Source: a virus | Length of the DNA: 23,045 nt | IMG/VR virus record: IMGVR_UViG_3300023284_002951 | Coordinates: 1-23,045 of that record | Direction: 5' to 3' (one strand) | Part shown: in pieces, positions 6,750 to 15,204 of the stretch | Position numbering within the stretch: position 1 is the stretch's first letter | Layout: every line of letters begins with the position of its first letter | Notes under the pieces: generated by a model | What the model was told of the DNA's origin: nothing | Database searches by the model: none | Seen by the model: the letters and a program-made list of their open reading frames with translations, nothing else | Translations under genes and position numbers: made by a program

Positions 6750-8246
6750 ATGGCTTTCGGAGTTACGCCCACAGGCTTTATAAGAAAGAGGCTGGAAGAC
6801 ATTAAAGCGGAGATCGAACAGTCGCTTCGGGATACATTGGGTGAGAACATAAACCTGCTCCCCGAGGAGTTGCTCGGACAGCTGGTCGGTGTCTTCTCGG
6901 AGCGTGACGCGCTTATATGGGAAGACATGGAGGCATTGTTCGACTCACAATTCCCCGCCACAGCGGAAGCCGTGCCCCTCGACAACGTCTCATCCATAAC
7001 TGGATCGATCAGGAAGACTCCGAGTAAATCGGTTGTCACGGATCAATTGTTCTTCGGAACGCCCGCCACAGTCATCCTGCAGGGCAATTTCATAAGCGTA
7101 ATCGGGAATGCAGCTGCACAGTTCGTGACCCTTGCTAATGTGACGTTGATCGCGGGAACGGATGAGGTCCAGACGACCACGTTCTCGGGAACGCCCACGT
7201 CGGGATCATTCCGATATACTTTCGGCGGCATTCAATCTGCCCTCATTGTATTCACTGATGATGCAGCCGCAGTGAAAACAAAGCTAGAAGCTATGTCTTC
7301 GATCCCAGTCGGGTCAATGCTGGTAACCGGATCTTTTGCCGCAGGATTTGTCAAAACCTTCCAGAACCCAGGATTCGCAGGACTGGGAAAACGGGATGTG
7401 GCACTGTTAGGCACGGCGGACAATACGTTGGATGACGGTGCGCCGGTGACGATCAGTGTGGTCGAGACCACTCCGGGCGTTCCCCAGGGAACAGCCAATG
7501 TGGAGGCGGTGACGACAGGCGCCACGGTCGCGAACGCCAACACACTCAGAGTCATAGACAGCCCCGTGGCGGGATGGTCGGATACTGTTAATGCCCTGGA
7601 CGCGGTGGTCGGACAGGCGGTCGAGTCGGACGCAGCTTTTAAACTCAGACGATTAAATGAGGTCGCAAGAGCGGGAGCGGCGACACCGAATGCCATTTTC
7701 GCCGATGTCTCTGCGGTTAATGCCGTGACGGCTGTTGTGGTGTTTTTTAACAACACTGATGTGATCGATGTGGACCTCCGACCGCCGCATTCAGTTGATA
7801 TCGTAGTACAGGATGGTGACGATGACGACATCGCCTTGGCAATCTTTAACACTGTGGGGGCGGGGATAGATTTTTTCGGATCTGTCACAAAACTTGTCAC
7901 AGATTCCCAAGGATTTTCACAGACCATCAAATTCTCACGACCGACCGAGATAGATATCCATGTCGAGATTGATCTGACGGTGGGTGCGTTGTTTCCGGTC
8001 GATGGATTGGCACAGGTTGAGGCCGCCATTCTGGCATATGCCGCCAGACTGACGATCGGAGACGATGTCGTGGTCTTCGGTTCAGATCCGAATTTATCAT
8101 GTTCATTCCAAGACGTGCCAGGTGTAACAGATGTGGTGATCAGGGTGGGTACAGCAGCAAGCCCGACACTGGATGACAACATAGTGATCGCCGCTCGGGA
8201 GATTGCGAAATTTGACACCTCCAGAATCACGGTGATCACAGTATGA
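6750..8246 (+). CDS. Baseplate J-like protein (Mu gp47-like) with an inserted beta domain
   Basis: 498 residues from ATG 6750 behind GGAG. The N-terminal part ('R...DI..EIEQSLRDTLG.NINLLPEELLGQLVGVFSERDALIWED') and C-terminal part ('ESDAAFKLRRLNEVARAGAATPNAIFADVSAVNAVTAVVVFFN', then a wing domain at 350-498) match baseplate J proteins. Two copies would dimerise to build each wedge. The usual central region is interrupted at about residues 137-242 (7158-7475) by a separate beta domain with 'DEVQ...GTPTSGSFRYTFGG....l.f.dda..v...L..M' that also occurs in the protein at 15699-16349. ATGA overlap with the next gene. Confidence 0.88.
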   Translation: MAFGVTPTGFIRKRLEDIKAEIEQSLRDTLGENINLLPEELLGQLVGVFSERDALIWEDMEALFDSQFPATAEAVPLDNVSSITGSIRKTPSKSVVTDQLFFGTPATVILQGNFISVIGNAAAQFVTLANVTLIAGTDEVQTTTFSGTPTSGSFRYTFGGIQSALIVFTDDAAAVKTKLEAMSSIPVGSMLVTGSFAAGFVKTFQNPGFAGLGKRDVALLGTADNTLDDGAPVTISVVETTPGVPQGTANVEAVTTGATVANANTLRVIDSPVAGWSDTVNALDAVVGQAVESDAAFKLRRLNEVARAGAATPNAIFADVSAVNAVTAVVVFFNNTDVIDVDLRPPHSVDIVVQDGDDDDIALAIFNTVGAGIDFFGSVTKLVTDSQGFSQTIKFSRPTEIDIHVEIDLTVGALFPVDGLAQVEAAILAYAARLTIGDDVVVFGSDPNLSCSFQDVPGVTDVVIRVGTAASPTLDDNIVIAAREIAKFDTSRITVITV

Positions 8247-8842
8247 CGCCTCCAACCCCCATAACCACACACGTCGCGGATGCAAAGGCTCGATTGGTCG
8301 AGCAATACAAACGAAAACCCAACATCGACGGAATCCTGCAGTCGTTTGTACAGCAGTATCAGGACATGGAGGACGTAATAAACGACATGTTTTTCAGCCG
8401 GTTTGTGAATAATGCGGTTGGGCGACAACTAGACCTTTTCGGGACAATCGTGGATCTCGACAGACAGGGGTTCGACGACACATTCTATCGGATATTACTG
8501 AATGCCAAGATCGGACAGAATATCTCCAGTGGTGATCCTGAACGTGTGATTAGCACGCTTGTACTCTTAACGGGTGCCTCCCAAGTGATGTATCAAAATC
8601 TGAACAATGCCACAGTGGGCTTGGCGATTAATACAACCATTCCAGCAAATCTTGTTGATCTGATCTTCGCCACCATGCAAAGCGTGGTTATGGCTGGAAT
8701 ACGAATTGATTTCATAGTGAGTTATGACGCGACAGAGCCATTTTCGTTTGATGGGATAGGACCAATCGGATTGGGATTCAGCTCACTGGCCGCGCCGACA
8801 ACCGGAGGAAAGTTCGCATTTTTGAACATTCCAACACCTTAG
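8243..8842 (+). CDS. DUF2612 baseplate/tail protein (tail protein I/Mu gp48 position)
   Basis: 199 residues. 'NAVGRQLDLFGTIVDLDRQGFDDTFYRILLNAKIGQNISSGDPERVISTL' (about 55-105) is the DUF2612 signature: 'G.qLDllG.ivg..R.g.dD..YR..l.a+i..N.S.Gt'. The gene sits directly after baseplate J, where Mu gp48 and P2 gpI link wedge arms to tail fibres. The C-terminal 'FSFDG..PIGLGFSSL....GGKFAFL' motif is common in this family. It starts inside the stop of the J gene (ATGA). Confidence 0.83.
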   Translation: MTPPTPITTHVADAKARLVEQYKRKPNIDGILQSFVQQYQDMEDVINDMFFSRFVNNAVGRQLDLFGTIVDLDRQGFDDTFYRILLNAKIGQNISSGDPERVISTLVLLTGASQVMYQNLNNATVGLAINTTIPANLVDLIFATMQSVVMAGIRIDFIVSYDATEPFSFDGIGPIGLGFSSLAAPTTGGKFAFLNIPTP

Positions 8843-8896
8843 AGGCTGACTGCCCTTGATACACGGGTGGCCTTGTAATTATAGTAGGAGACATAT

Positions 8897-9367
8897 ATGG
8901 CAACCTTAATTAGACCGACTAGCAAAACAGACTGGACAGATGGAGCCGCCGCTAAACAAGTCGAGCCATCAGCTGCCAAAAAGCTCACTGGATGGGTGGC
9001 TCTTGAACGTCCGCCGTTTGAGTTCATGAACTTCCTGTTTTTCAACACGGACCAGTGGGTGAAGTTCCTAGAGCAAGATAATGAAAACATCGTGATCGCC
9101 GGTGCCACTCCTACCGCCGCGCCCGAACGATCGACCACCATATTGGTCGATGCCACGGCGGCCAATCATACGGTGAATCTCCCCGATGCAACGATTAATT
9201 CGGGTGTGCGATTACGAGTGGTGAAGACCGATGCAACCGCTAATACAGTCACATTGGACGCGTTCAGTACACAGACAATCAATGGCGCTTTGACACAGGT
9301 CATAAATAACCAATTCACAGCATTAACAGTGATCAGCGATGGCACTGAATGGTTTCAGATAGCATAG
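8897..9367 (+). CDS. Short tail fibre or fibre-base protein
   Basis: 156 residues from ATG 8897, with TAGGAGA upstream. The opening 'RPTSKTDWTDGAAAKQVEPSAAKKLTGWVALERPPFEFMNFLFFNTDQWVKFLEQ' is the common anchor seen at the start of phage fibre and tail proteins (P-W..G....ep...K..Gw...e+P....N......WV.yl). Residues 80-156 form a repetitive beta domain ('TTILVDATAANHTVNLPDATIN', 'LRVVKTDATANTVTLDAF', 'VISDGTEWFQIA') typical of fibre C-termini. It is placed between the baseplate and the large S74 fibre, and may be a short fibre or the adaptor for the next protein. Confidence 0.65.
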   Translation: MATLIRPTSKTDWTDGAAAKQVEPSAAKKLTGWVALERPPFEFMNFLFFNTDQWVKFLEQDNENIVIAGATPTAAPERSTTILVDATAANHTVNLPDATINSGVRLRVVKTDATANTVTLDAFSTQTINGALTQVINNQFTALTVISDGTEWFQIA

Positions 9368-9377
9368 GGAGACAGGT

Positions 9378-11447
9378 ATGAACGGATTTAAGAAAGCATT
9401 ACTCGGACTTTTGGCCGTCGGCGCCACCGCTTTGACGGTTTACGCGATAGAGACGGGCCCCGCGGATACCGTTTTGAGAGTCCCGGCGGCCGGTGGCAGG
9501 GCTCAGATGGGGGCTGTCGACATCAGCAAGGCTGCGGCTGTGACGGGCGTCCTGCGGCCTGTTAATGGCGGCACGGGCACGGCGGCAAGCTTCACCCAGG
9601 GATCGGTGATCCATGTGGATGGGTCCGGAAACCTTGTCGAGGACAATGCCGGATTGTTTTTTGACTCTGCCACTAATGAATTGGGAGTTAACACAGCGAT
9701 ACCTGAAGAGACTATCGAAGCTGACGGCAATATTGCACTGACCGGCACTGGGAAATTTATCCGAGCAAATAATAACGACACTATAGAAGGTCAAATTGTT
9801 ATAAGAGATTCAGGACCTGGGAACCTGCAATTAAGGCCCGCATCAGTGAGTTCAATTCAACAGGACGTAGAAATTCCCGTAGGAAGATTAGGTATAGGGG
9901 CTGCAGCACCTGAAGAGTCCCTAGAGGTCGCTGGCAGCATAGCTCTGTTTGGTACGAACAAGGTTATCCGTGCAAATAACAACGACACCACCGAATCAGC
10001 AATAACCCTGCGGGACGGCGCCACAGGTGACATTGTTCTAACCCCATCACTGGTCGGTTCCACCCAGAGCGATCTTGTAATAACAGCTGGAAATTTGGGA
10101 GTGGGTACCGTTACCCCGACATCAAAAATTCAGATGGTGGATACAGCTGGAGCAGGTGTCGGCACCCTACTTTTCGATGCCTCAATCACCCAGCCATATA
10201 CTGGGCATTTAAAGCTTACTGATACAGGCATGGAAGTAGGACATGATAATAATACTCGAAACCTGCAGTTGCTGACTGACAATACAGCACGGCTTACAGT
10301 TGGCGCCACGGGCGGTGTGACTATAGCTACTTTCCTCGGCCTGAATAGTGGTATCGGTTCATCAGGTATTCCTTTATTTGTTGATGATGCGCCTCGAATC
10401 CTATTCCGAAATAACGATGCCGTAGGTGATGATATTCTATTAGATGCAATTTCAGGTACCTCGGGAATGAGTTCTCTGCGGCTTGGGGATAGTACTTTTG
10501 AAGGTGCTGGACGCATTGATTATAACAATGCTGATAATAGTATGAGATTTTTTACCGATACCACAGAGGTGTTAACTCTACAGGGTAATAACGCTGTGGG
10601 GATAAACGACTCCACCCCGGCGGCGGCGGCGTTCAATGTCACGGCACTCACAGCAGGGGGCATCGTATCAACTTTCATAAATGATTTCTCTGTAGCCACA
10701 GGCAGAATCTTTGACCTGGCTTACACTGTAGACACAGATGTATCAGGACTCCTCATGATTCAGGCAGCTGATGGAGATAATTTACTCGCATCTTTAACGG
10801 TGACTAATGCCACCACAGCGACTTGGACAGATGGATCAGATGCACGGTTGAAAGATAATATCCGGCCATTGTCTCCAGAACTTGCCAGAGAAAAAATGAA
10901 TTCGTTAAAAATCAGACAATGGGAATGGAAAGCCGACGGGGTTTATAGTTTTGGATTAGTGGCACAAGAAACTATGCAATCAAATCCCGGGGATGGAATT
11001 GCTTTTGGAGATCCATATGGTGATGAACGTCTTGAACGTATGTCGGTAGATATAAAAAAACTCCCCCCGATTAATATGGTGGTAAACCAAGATCAAGAGA
11101 CGCGTATAGTAATGTTGGAATCGATCATTGCGATGTTATGTTCGAGACCAGAATTCGATTGCGGAAGTCTTCTCAATCCGGCTCCTCCAATATTGGTCGA
11201 AGTCGAGGTCGACGATTTGGCAAAGCCCATCGTTAACGAGCTCGCCGATTCAAGGATCACATTAGATCTCGACGGCATGACTCCCTTTCACCGTACCCGT
11301 GAGTATCAAAACGAACTGAGACAAGAAGGCACTCATCCGGGCGGTAAAATTCGATACAAGAAAAATCTGCTGGCCGGCTCGGTTGACGTGTGGTTTGTCA
11401 CTCCTATAGGATTTGAGAAGAAGACAGTCATGAGGGAAGATAACTAA
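9378..11447 (+). CDS. Tail fibre with C-terminal S74 intramolecular chaperone and N-terminal signal-like segment
   Basis: 689 residues. The end of the shaft carries 'DGSDARLKDNI' (Ser487, Lys492), the Ser-Lys dyad motif of peptidase S74 (endosialidase-type intramolecular chaperone), followed by 'RQWEWKADGVYSFGLVAQE' and a predicted helical bundle. Self-cleavage before Ser487 would release about 203 residues after trimer folding. The shaft has tandem beta repeats (102-170 and 171-239). Unusually, the N-terminus (1-23, ending V-Y-A) is basic then hydrophobic, like a secretory signal peptide, and no baseplate-anchor motif is evident, although the preceding small protein has one. After the chaperone an extra segment of about 100 residues contains acidic and basic patches. 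It shares its last base with the next start (TAATG). Confidence 0.85.
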   Translation: MNGFKKALLGLLAVGATALTVYAIETGPADTVLRVPAAGGRAQMGAVDISKAAAVTGVLRPVNGGTGTAASFTQGSVIHVDGSGNLVEDNAGLFFDSATNELGVNTAIPEETIEADGNIALTGTGKFIRANNNDTIEGQIVIRDSGPGNLQLRPASVSSIQQDVEIPVGRLGIGAAAPEESLEVAGSIALFGTNKVIRANNNDTTESAITLRDGATGDIVLTPSLVGSTQSDLVITAGNLGVGTVTPTSKIQMVDTAGAGVGTLLFDASITQPYTGHLKLTDTGMEVGHDNNTRNLQLLTDNTARLTVGATGGVTIATFLGLNSGIGSSGIPLFVDDAPRILFRNNDAVGDDILLDAISGTSGMSSLRLGDSTFEGAGRIDYNNADNSMRFFTDTTEVLTLQGNNAVGINDSTPAAAAFNVTALTAGGIVSTFINDFSVATGRIFDLAYTVDTDVSGLLMIQAADGDNLLASLTVTNATTATWTDGSDARLKDNIRPLSPELAREKMNSLKIRQWEWKADGVYSFGLVAQETMQSNPGDGIAFGDPYGDERLERMSVDIKKLPPINMVVNQDQETRIVMLESIIAMLCSRPEFDCGSLLNPAPPILVEVEVDDLAKPIVNELADSRITLDLDGMTPFHRTREYQNELRQEGTHPGGKIRYKKNLLAGSVDVWFVTPIGFEKKTVMREDN
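9681..10094 (+). repeat. Tandem duplication of a ~69-residue shaft unit
   Basis: Two consecutive 207-nt units (9681-9887 and 9888-10094) encode parallel sequences: both have 'LG(V/I)..A.PEE(T/S)(I/L)E..G.IAL.GT.K.IRANNNDT', then an 'I.(I/L)RD' strand and a closing strand. 'RANNNDT' is identical. A third unit begins 'LGVGTVTPTSKIQ' and then diverges. The pattern is a repeated beta-shaft module of the fibre. Confidence 0.7.
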
Positions 11448-11803
11448 TGATTGGGACTTTCTGGATGTGGTGTATGAAGTCAAAGGCGGCCAAGATAGCG
11501 GGTGGATCGGCGGGTGCGACGGGGCTCGCTGCACTGATCATGGTGCTTGTAAATCACATTGACGCACGCGTGACAAAGTCTGAAACTGCCATAAATAAAC
11601 ATATTGCCATGGTTCGTACAGTCGCTAAGACTGATTTGCGAGAGACCATGGAAACCCATGTGAAAGCTGAGCGCACCTATATAGATCTCAAGGACGAAGG
11701 TCTGATGAAGGAAATCAACCACCTTAAGGAAGGCCAGAAAGAGATCAAGGGATTGATGAGAGAGCAAATGCACTATCTGCGGAAGATGTCGCAGAGTAAA
11801 TAA
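11447..11803 (+). CDS. Membrane-anchored coiled-coil protein (lysis-cluster candidate)
   Basis: 118 residues from ATG 11447 (TAATG overlap). One predicted transmembrane segment at about 15-36 ('AKIAGGSAGATGLAALIMVLV'), then a long charged helix to the end rich in heptad-like Leu/Ile/Met ('LKDEGLMKEINHLKEGQKEIKGLMREQMHYLRKM'). This layout fits an inner-membrane spanin or an XhlA-like accessory holin, and the neighbours include a lipoprotein and an endolysin. No family motif recognised, so the lysis role is inference. Confidence 0.6.
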   Translation: MIGTFWMWCMKSKAAKIAGGSAGATGLAALIMVLVNHIDARVTKSETAINKHIAMVRTVAKTDLRETMETHVKAERTYIDLKDEGLMKEINHLKEGQKEIKGLMREQMHYLRKMSQSK

Positions 11804-11813
11804 GGAGATATTT

Positions 11814-12185
11814 ATGTCTGGGAAACACGGAGTCAACAACCTTCAGAAATTTGTCGAGCTTCTCGCGGAGGGCGGAAACGTCGCAGAGGATATCCACACA
11901 AGCAATGGTGGCTTATTTTCAAAGATCGCCCACCTGTCCGACCTTTTCGACGAGGTTATGGCCATCATGAATGTGGATTTCGCTGAATTGAAGAAGGAAG
12001 CCTCGGAACTTGACGAAGCGGATCTCAAGAGTTTAACCACTGCGTTAAAGGAAAAGCTTGATCTTGCAGATGACGCGTTTGAAGGAAAGGTCGAGTCGGC
12101 CATAGACCTCATCGTCGAGGGAAAAGACTTCGTTGAGAAAGTGATCGCGTTCAGCAGGTCACTCAAGAAAGAAGAGAAGACTTAA
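11814..12185 (+). CDS. Hypothetical helical protein
   Basis: 123 residues from ATG 11814 behind AAGGAGA. The sequence is all-helical and acidic, with no Cys or Trp and no membrane segment. It contains 'GGLFSKIAHLSDLFDEVMAIMNVDFAELKKEASELDEADLKSL' and ends 'FSRSLKKEEKT'. Co-transcribed with the membrane protein before it and the lipoprotein after it (TAATG). No family recognised; a soluble partner of the membrane proteins is one possibility. Confidence 0.65.
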   Translation: MSGKHGVNNLQKFVELLAEGGNVAEDIHTSNGGLFSKIAHLSDLFDEVMAIMNVDFAELKKEASELDEADLKSLTTALKEKLDLADDAFEGKVESAIDLIVEGKDFVEKVIAFSRSLKKEEKT

Positions 12186-12925
12186 TGCATATAATCAATA
12201 CCCTGCGAGAGCTGATGATATATTCGGGCGGTCTTCTGGCCGCTCTTTTTTTGTCCGGTTGTGTGAGTATGCCCCAGAATCTCCTGGATGGTCTCAGGCA
12301 GGACAAGTTCTATAAGCGCGATATAGGCATGACCGTCGACGGCGTGACATACACAGGGGCCATGGTGCTTCCACGGAGGGCATTCTACAGTATCCGGCTG
12401 AAGGCCAAGGGTCGTCTGGATCTCATGACTTTCGAGACGTGTCATCAGGCGATCATCCAAGAGGAGGCGTGGAAAAACTCCGGTATTTTCGATGGAAGAA
12501 ACGTGACGGTGATCGAATATAACCCCGTGCGGGACATTGAGCAGGGTGATCTGTCATGTCCTGTCAGGATCGGTGGATATGAGAAGAAGCGCGGCCGGCA
12601 CTCATGGGGTCTGATTGAATTTCAGTCAAAAAGTCTTAAGATGCCGGCGGTCGTCAGATGTGCGGGGGCAAGCAGGAGGACCGTCGGTGTCGCTATATGT
12701 CAAAGTAAACATGGGACGATCCAGGAGATCGAGTTTAAACGTCCCATGTTTGTGGCCAAAAAGACCAAGTGTATCCCGATGAAATGTGAAGGTAGCTGTA
12801 AGAAATTCAGATATACCATCCCCAAGGGCGAATGTATTTATAGGTTCAAAGAAGATCATAAGCGTGGGAGATCATTCAGACTCGTCACGATCGGCTATGA
12901 AGGCATTTTAATAAGAGAGGACTGA
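12185..12925 (+). CDS. Phage-encoded lipoprotein, Cys-rich
   Basis: 246 residues with a lipoprotein signal: hydrophobic 'MIYSGGLLAALFL' then the lipobox L-S-G-C with Cys26 as the lipidation site, followed by V-S, compatible with outer-membrane sorting. The mature part is basic and beta-rich, with pairs of Cys ('CIPMKCEGSCKKF', 'GECIY') that could form disulphides in the periplasm. It is too long for a typical outer-membrane spanin. Lipoproteins in this position may act in lysis or block superinfection; which one cannot be told from sequence. It starts by TAATG overlap. Confidence 0.72.
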   Translation: MHIINTLRELMIYSGGLLAALFLSGCVSMPQNLLDGLRQDKFYKRDIGMTVDGVTYTGAMVLPRRAFYSIRLKAKGRLDLMTFETCHQAIIQEEAWKNSGIFDGRNVTVIEYNPVRDIEQGDLSCPVRIGGYEKKRGRHSWGLIEFQSKSLKMPAVVRCAGASRRTVGVAICQSKHGTIQEIEFKRPMFVAKKTKCIPMKCEGSCKKFRYTIPKGECIYRFKEDHKRGRSFRLVTIGYEGILIRED

Positions 12926-12926
12926 T

Positions 12927-13244
12927 ATGTGGGAAAGAATACTTAACGCTGTGCTAACGGTCGCTGGGTTCGTTATAGGGCGGATCAAAGGCTATAGTGA
13001 TCGAAAGAAAAAGTGGCTGGAGCTCATAAATCTGATCGAAGCTGATTTGAATGGATCTGCGGAGCTCATGAAAGACGATGAGATCCAAAAAGATGAGATC
13101 GAAGAGATCTGGGAAGAAAAATATGATCCAGAACCTGAGGCAGAACAGCCTAAAGAAGATCTTGAAATCGCCAGTATGGAAAGAAGTAATCCAGGGATGA
13201 AATTCAAGAGGAAATCAAATGGATCTATCGTCCGAAAAGCTTAA
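12927..13244 (+). CDS. Small N-terminally hydrophobic, acidic protein
   Basis: 105 residues from ATG 12927, one base after the previous stop, with AGAGGA upstream. Residues 4-18 ('RILNAVLTVAGFVIG') could be a short membrane anchor or amphipathic helix. The middle (50-80) is very acidic ('KDDEIQKDEIEEIWEEKYDPEPEAEQ') and the last 15 residues are basic. It overlaps the endolysin gene by 26 nt. An inner-membrane partner in lysis is possible, but there is no family match. Confidence 0.6.
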   Translation: MWERILNAVLTVAGFVIGRIKGYSDRKKKWLELINLIEADLNGSAELMKDDEIQKDEIEEIWEEKYDPEPEAEQPKEDLEIASMERSNPGMKFKRKSNGSIVRKA

Positions 13245-13767
13245 ACATATTAAACGAATGCTACTGATATTTGAGGCCAAGCGGTGGCAGAACTTCGTCG
13301 AATCCGGCGGCGATAATAAGGGCCAGGTCGTTGAGATGTTTCAACGTGCGGTGGATGGCCGTGCGGTGGGTGAGCCCTGGTGTATGTCAGCACTACAATA
13401 TTGGGTGAAACAGGTCGATTTAATGACCGATGCTTTCGCACAGGCCACCATGGGGCCGGAACACCGTTCGAAATTATATTCCACCGAACATTGTCTGACC
13501 TGTTGGAATGACTCTGACAGAGACTGCCATCTTTCCACTCCCGTGATCGGAACCGTGATGATCTGGCAGAAGGGCTCCACATCATCAGGACATTGTGGTG
13601 TTGTGGTCGCCCTGGACAAAGACCCTGATTTCGTCTTGACCGTGGAGGGAAACACAGGTCCACGTAAGGTTGTCACGCGACAAGGTGACGGGGTATATTT
13701 GAAAAGACGCAGCGTCCATCCGGTGGGGAATATGCGTGTGAAAGGATGGTTGAATCCATGGCCATGA
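13219..13767 (+). CDS. Endolysin-like Cys/His peptidase or amidase (CHAP/NlpC type)
   Basis: 182 residues from ATG 13219 behind AGAGGAAA. Catalytic pattern: Cys55 in 'VGEPWCMSALQYWV', His125 in 'SSGHCGVVVAL' and Glu143/Asn145 in 'TVEGNT', in the order and spacing of CHAP/NlpC-fold peptidoglycan hydrolases. Additional Cys at 92, 95 and 103 could bind metal or form disulphides. No signal peptide, so release would need a holin. It ends with a short Trp/Pro tail and overlaps the next gene. Bond specificity is not determinable. Confidence 0.78.
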   Translation: MDLSSEKLKHIKRMLLIFEAKRWQNFVESGGDNKGQVVEMFQRAVDGRAVGEPWCMSALQYWVKQVDLMTDAFAQATMGPEHRSKLYSTEHCLTCWNDSDRDCHLSTPVIGTVMIWQKGSTSSGHCGVVVALDKDPDFVLTVEGNTGPRKVVTRQGDGVYLKRRSVHPVGNMRVKGWLNPWP

Positions 13768-13982
13768 AGACAGAAGCAGCAATTATGGGATTTTTTGGTG
13801 GAAATGAGAATATGATTCTCTGGATAGCCGGAGCAATTATATTGGCCATAATGGTTAAGATGAGCATGGCCATGATGAGTCCTCGGAAAAGAAGCAAGAG
13901 ACGATACCGCCGTGAGATGGCCAGAGTCCATAAACAGACGATGAAAAATGCGAAATATAGGCGAATAACCGAGGACTATTAA
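13758..13982 (+). CDS. Single-pass small membrane protein, holin candidate
   Basis: 74 residues from ATG 13758 (AAAGGATGG lies 8-11 nt before); in-frame ATGs at 13746 and 13764 are alternatives (78 or 72 residues). One strong transmembrane segment ('ENMILWIAGAIILAIMVKMSMAMM') is followed by a very basic cytoplasmic tail ('SPRKRSKRRYRREMARVHKQ'). Its place directly after an endolysin that lacks a signal peptide, together with its size and charge, fits a one-segment holin. It begins within the endolysin gene and ends TAATG. Holin function is inferred from context only. Confidence 0.6.
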   Translation: MAMKTEAAIMGFFGGNENMILWIAGAIILAIMVKMSMAMMSPRKRSKRRYRREMARVHKQTMKNAKYRRITEDY

Positions 13983-14935
13983 TGGTCGTTGCCCGTAATA
14001 GACTAATTACCAAAAGAATTGAACAATTCCCTGACTCATCGAGTGCGGCCATAGACTTTAAATGCGAAGCGCTTGATGTCAATGCAATTACCTCAGATTC
14101 TGTATGGAGGGTCTCCCGGGAAGTGAGGGTTAATTCTCGTCGTATTGAGACTCTTTTCGCTGGAGCAGGGCTCTTTGATCAGATTTGTGACAATAGAGAA
14201 GCTTTGTTTCCAGCCCCGCCCTTCATTAATGCATTGTCTACTCGATTCAGTGCAGGAAATGAATTTGCCCGTGTTTCGGTAGATCCTCTTCTTCAATTTG
14301 ACAAGGATGATGCTTTTTCAATTGTTGGCCGAATGAAATTTGCTAGTTTTGTAGGCAACCAGACGCTGGTATCATCGGTTGACCCAGGTGCTACGGCCAG
14401 AGGTCTAGAGGTCTTGCAGCCAGCAAACACCAGGAAAATCCGATTTAATCTTATTGCAAATGTGGCCGTCACAGATCTATTAATTGTCGAGACCACCAGT
14501 CCAGTCTTAACCTTGGATAAATGGCATAGCGTGATTTGTACTACAAACGGCAACGGCCTTGGTTCTGGTATGACAATTTACATAGATGGGCTATCAGTAC
14601 CATTGACAATTTCATTTGCTGGACCGTTGGTGGGCTCAACAATAAGTACCCAAGATTTTTTCATTGGATCAAGACCCGCCATTATCAATAACATGAACGG
14701 GAATCTTGATGAGATAGCTGTTATGGGTTTTGAATTAACCGCTGCTGATGCTTTGGAGATTCACAATGTAGGGGTAGATAGAGATCTAACTGAACGTACT
14801 TTTGCCGATCCTAATGCTTGGTGGTCCATGGGGGATGGCAGTACTTTTAATATTATCAACGATGTGATAGGCACATTGGATGCAACTATGGTGAATATGA
14901 ACGAAAATGACTTTGAATTGGATGTTTCTCCATGA
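13982..14935 (+). CDS. LamG/concanavalin-like beta-sandwich protein
   Basis: 317 residues. Residues about 80-245 show the laminin-G-3 pattern: 'FAR.....L.FDKDDAFSIVGRMKF', 'LDKWHSVICTTNG...SGMTIYIDGL', and 'IGSRPAIINNMNGNLDEIAVMGFELTAADALEIHNVG'. Such domains bind carbohydrate or protein and occur in phage virion proteins. The N-terminal 80 residues are unassigned. A tail repeats a second LamG-like ending ('NAWWSMGDGSTFNIINDVIG'). Base composition is more AT-rich than the tail genes. Start by TAATG overlap. It could be a head decoration or accessory receptor-binding protein. Confidence 0.72.
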   Translation: MVVARNRLITKRIEQFPDSSSAAIDFKCEALDVNAITSDSVWRVSREVRVNSRRIETLFAGAGLFDQICDNREALFPAPPFINALSTRFSAGNEFARVSVDPLLQFDKDDAFSIVGRMKFASFVGNQTLVSSVDPGATARGLEVLQPANTRKIRFNLIANVAVTDLLIVETTSPVLTLDKWHSVICTTNGNGLGSGMTIYIDGLSVPLTISFAGPLVGSTISTQDFFIGSRPAIINNMNGNLDEIAVMGFELTAADALEIHNVGVDRDLTERTFADPNAWWSMGDGSTFNIINDVIGTLDATMVNMNENDFELDVSP

Positions 14936-15204
14936 CCACTAGATCTAAATTCGCTTGGATAGTTGTCGACCCTGCGCTCATCACGCTAGAAATGATAAAC
15001 TGTATCAAGGTTACAATGTCATTTGAGTCTGTAAGTCTTTTGAGTAAAAATGTTGCAGGGGATAGAGTTTGGCTCAGATTTAACATGGAGCAAAATACGG
15101 TTTTCTTAAGCTTTCCATGGCTTACCCATGCTGAGATGTTAATCGAAAAGGCAAAACCTGAATGGACGATTCCCGATTCCGTTAATGATCTGGTAGGTCA
15201 ATAA
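14932..15204 (+). CDS. Hypothetical protein
   Basis: 90 residues from ATG 14932, overlapping the previous stop as ATGA and sharing its last base with the next start (TAATG). Beta-strand-rich in the middle ('VTMSFESVSLLSKNVAGDRVWLRFNMEQNTVFLSF') with an amphipathic helix near the C-terminus. No motif recognised. Tight coupling on both sides suggests a structural or assembly accessory of the same virion module. Confidence 0.6.
   Translation: MTTRSKFAWIVVDPALITLEMINCIKVTMSFESVSLLSKNVAGDRVWLRFNMEQNTVFLSFPWLTHAEMLIEKAKPEWTIPDSVNDLVGQ

Noticed and set aside
7232-8428. 398-residue open frame on the minus strand across the baseplate J gene
   Set aside because: Antisense to a clear J-family protein and to the start of the DUF2612 gene; no motif and no ribosome site.
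13341-13931. 196-residue minus-strand frame across endolysin and holin candidate
   Set aside because: Overlaps two plus-strand genes with motifs and coupled starts; composition is unnatural (His/Ser/Arg-rich).
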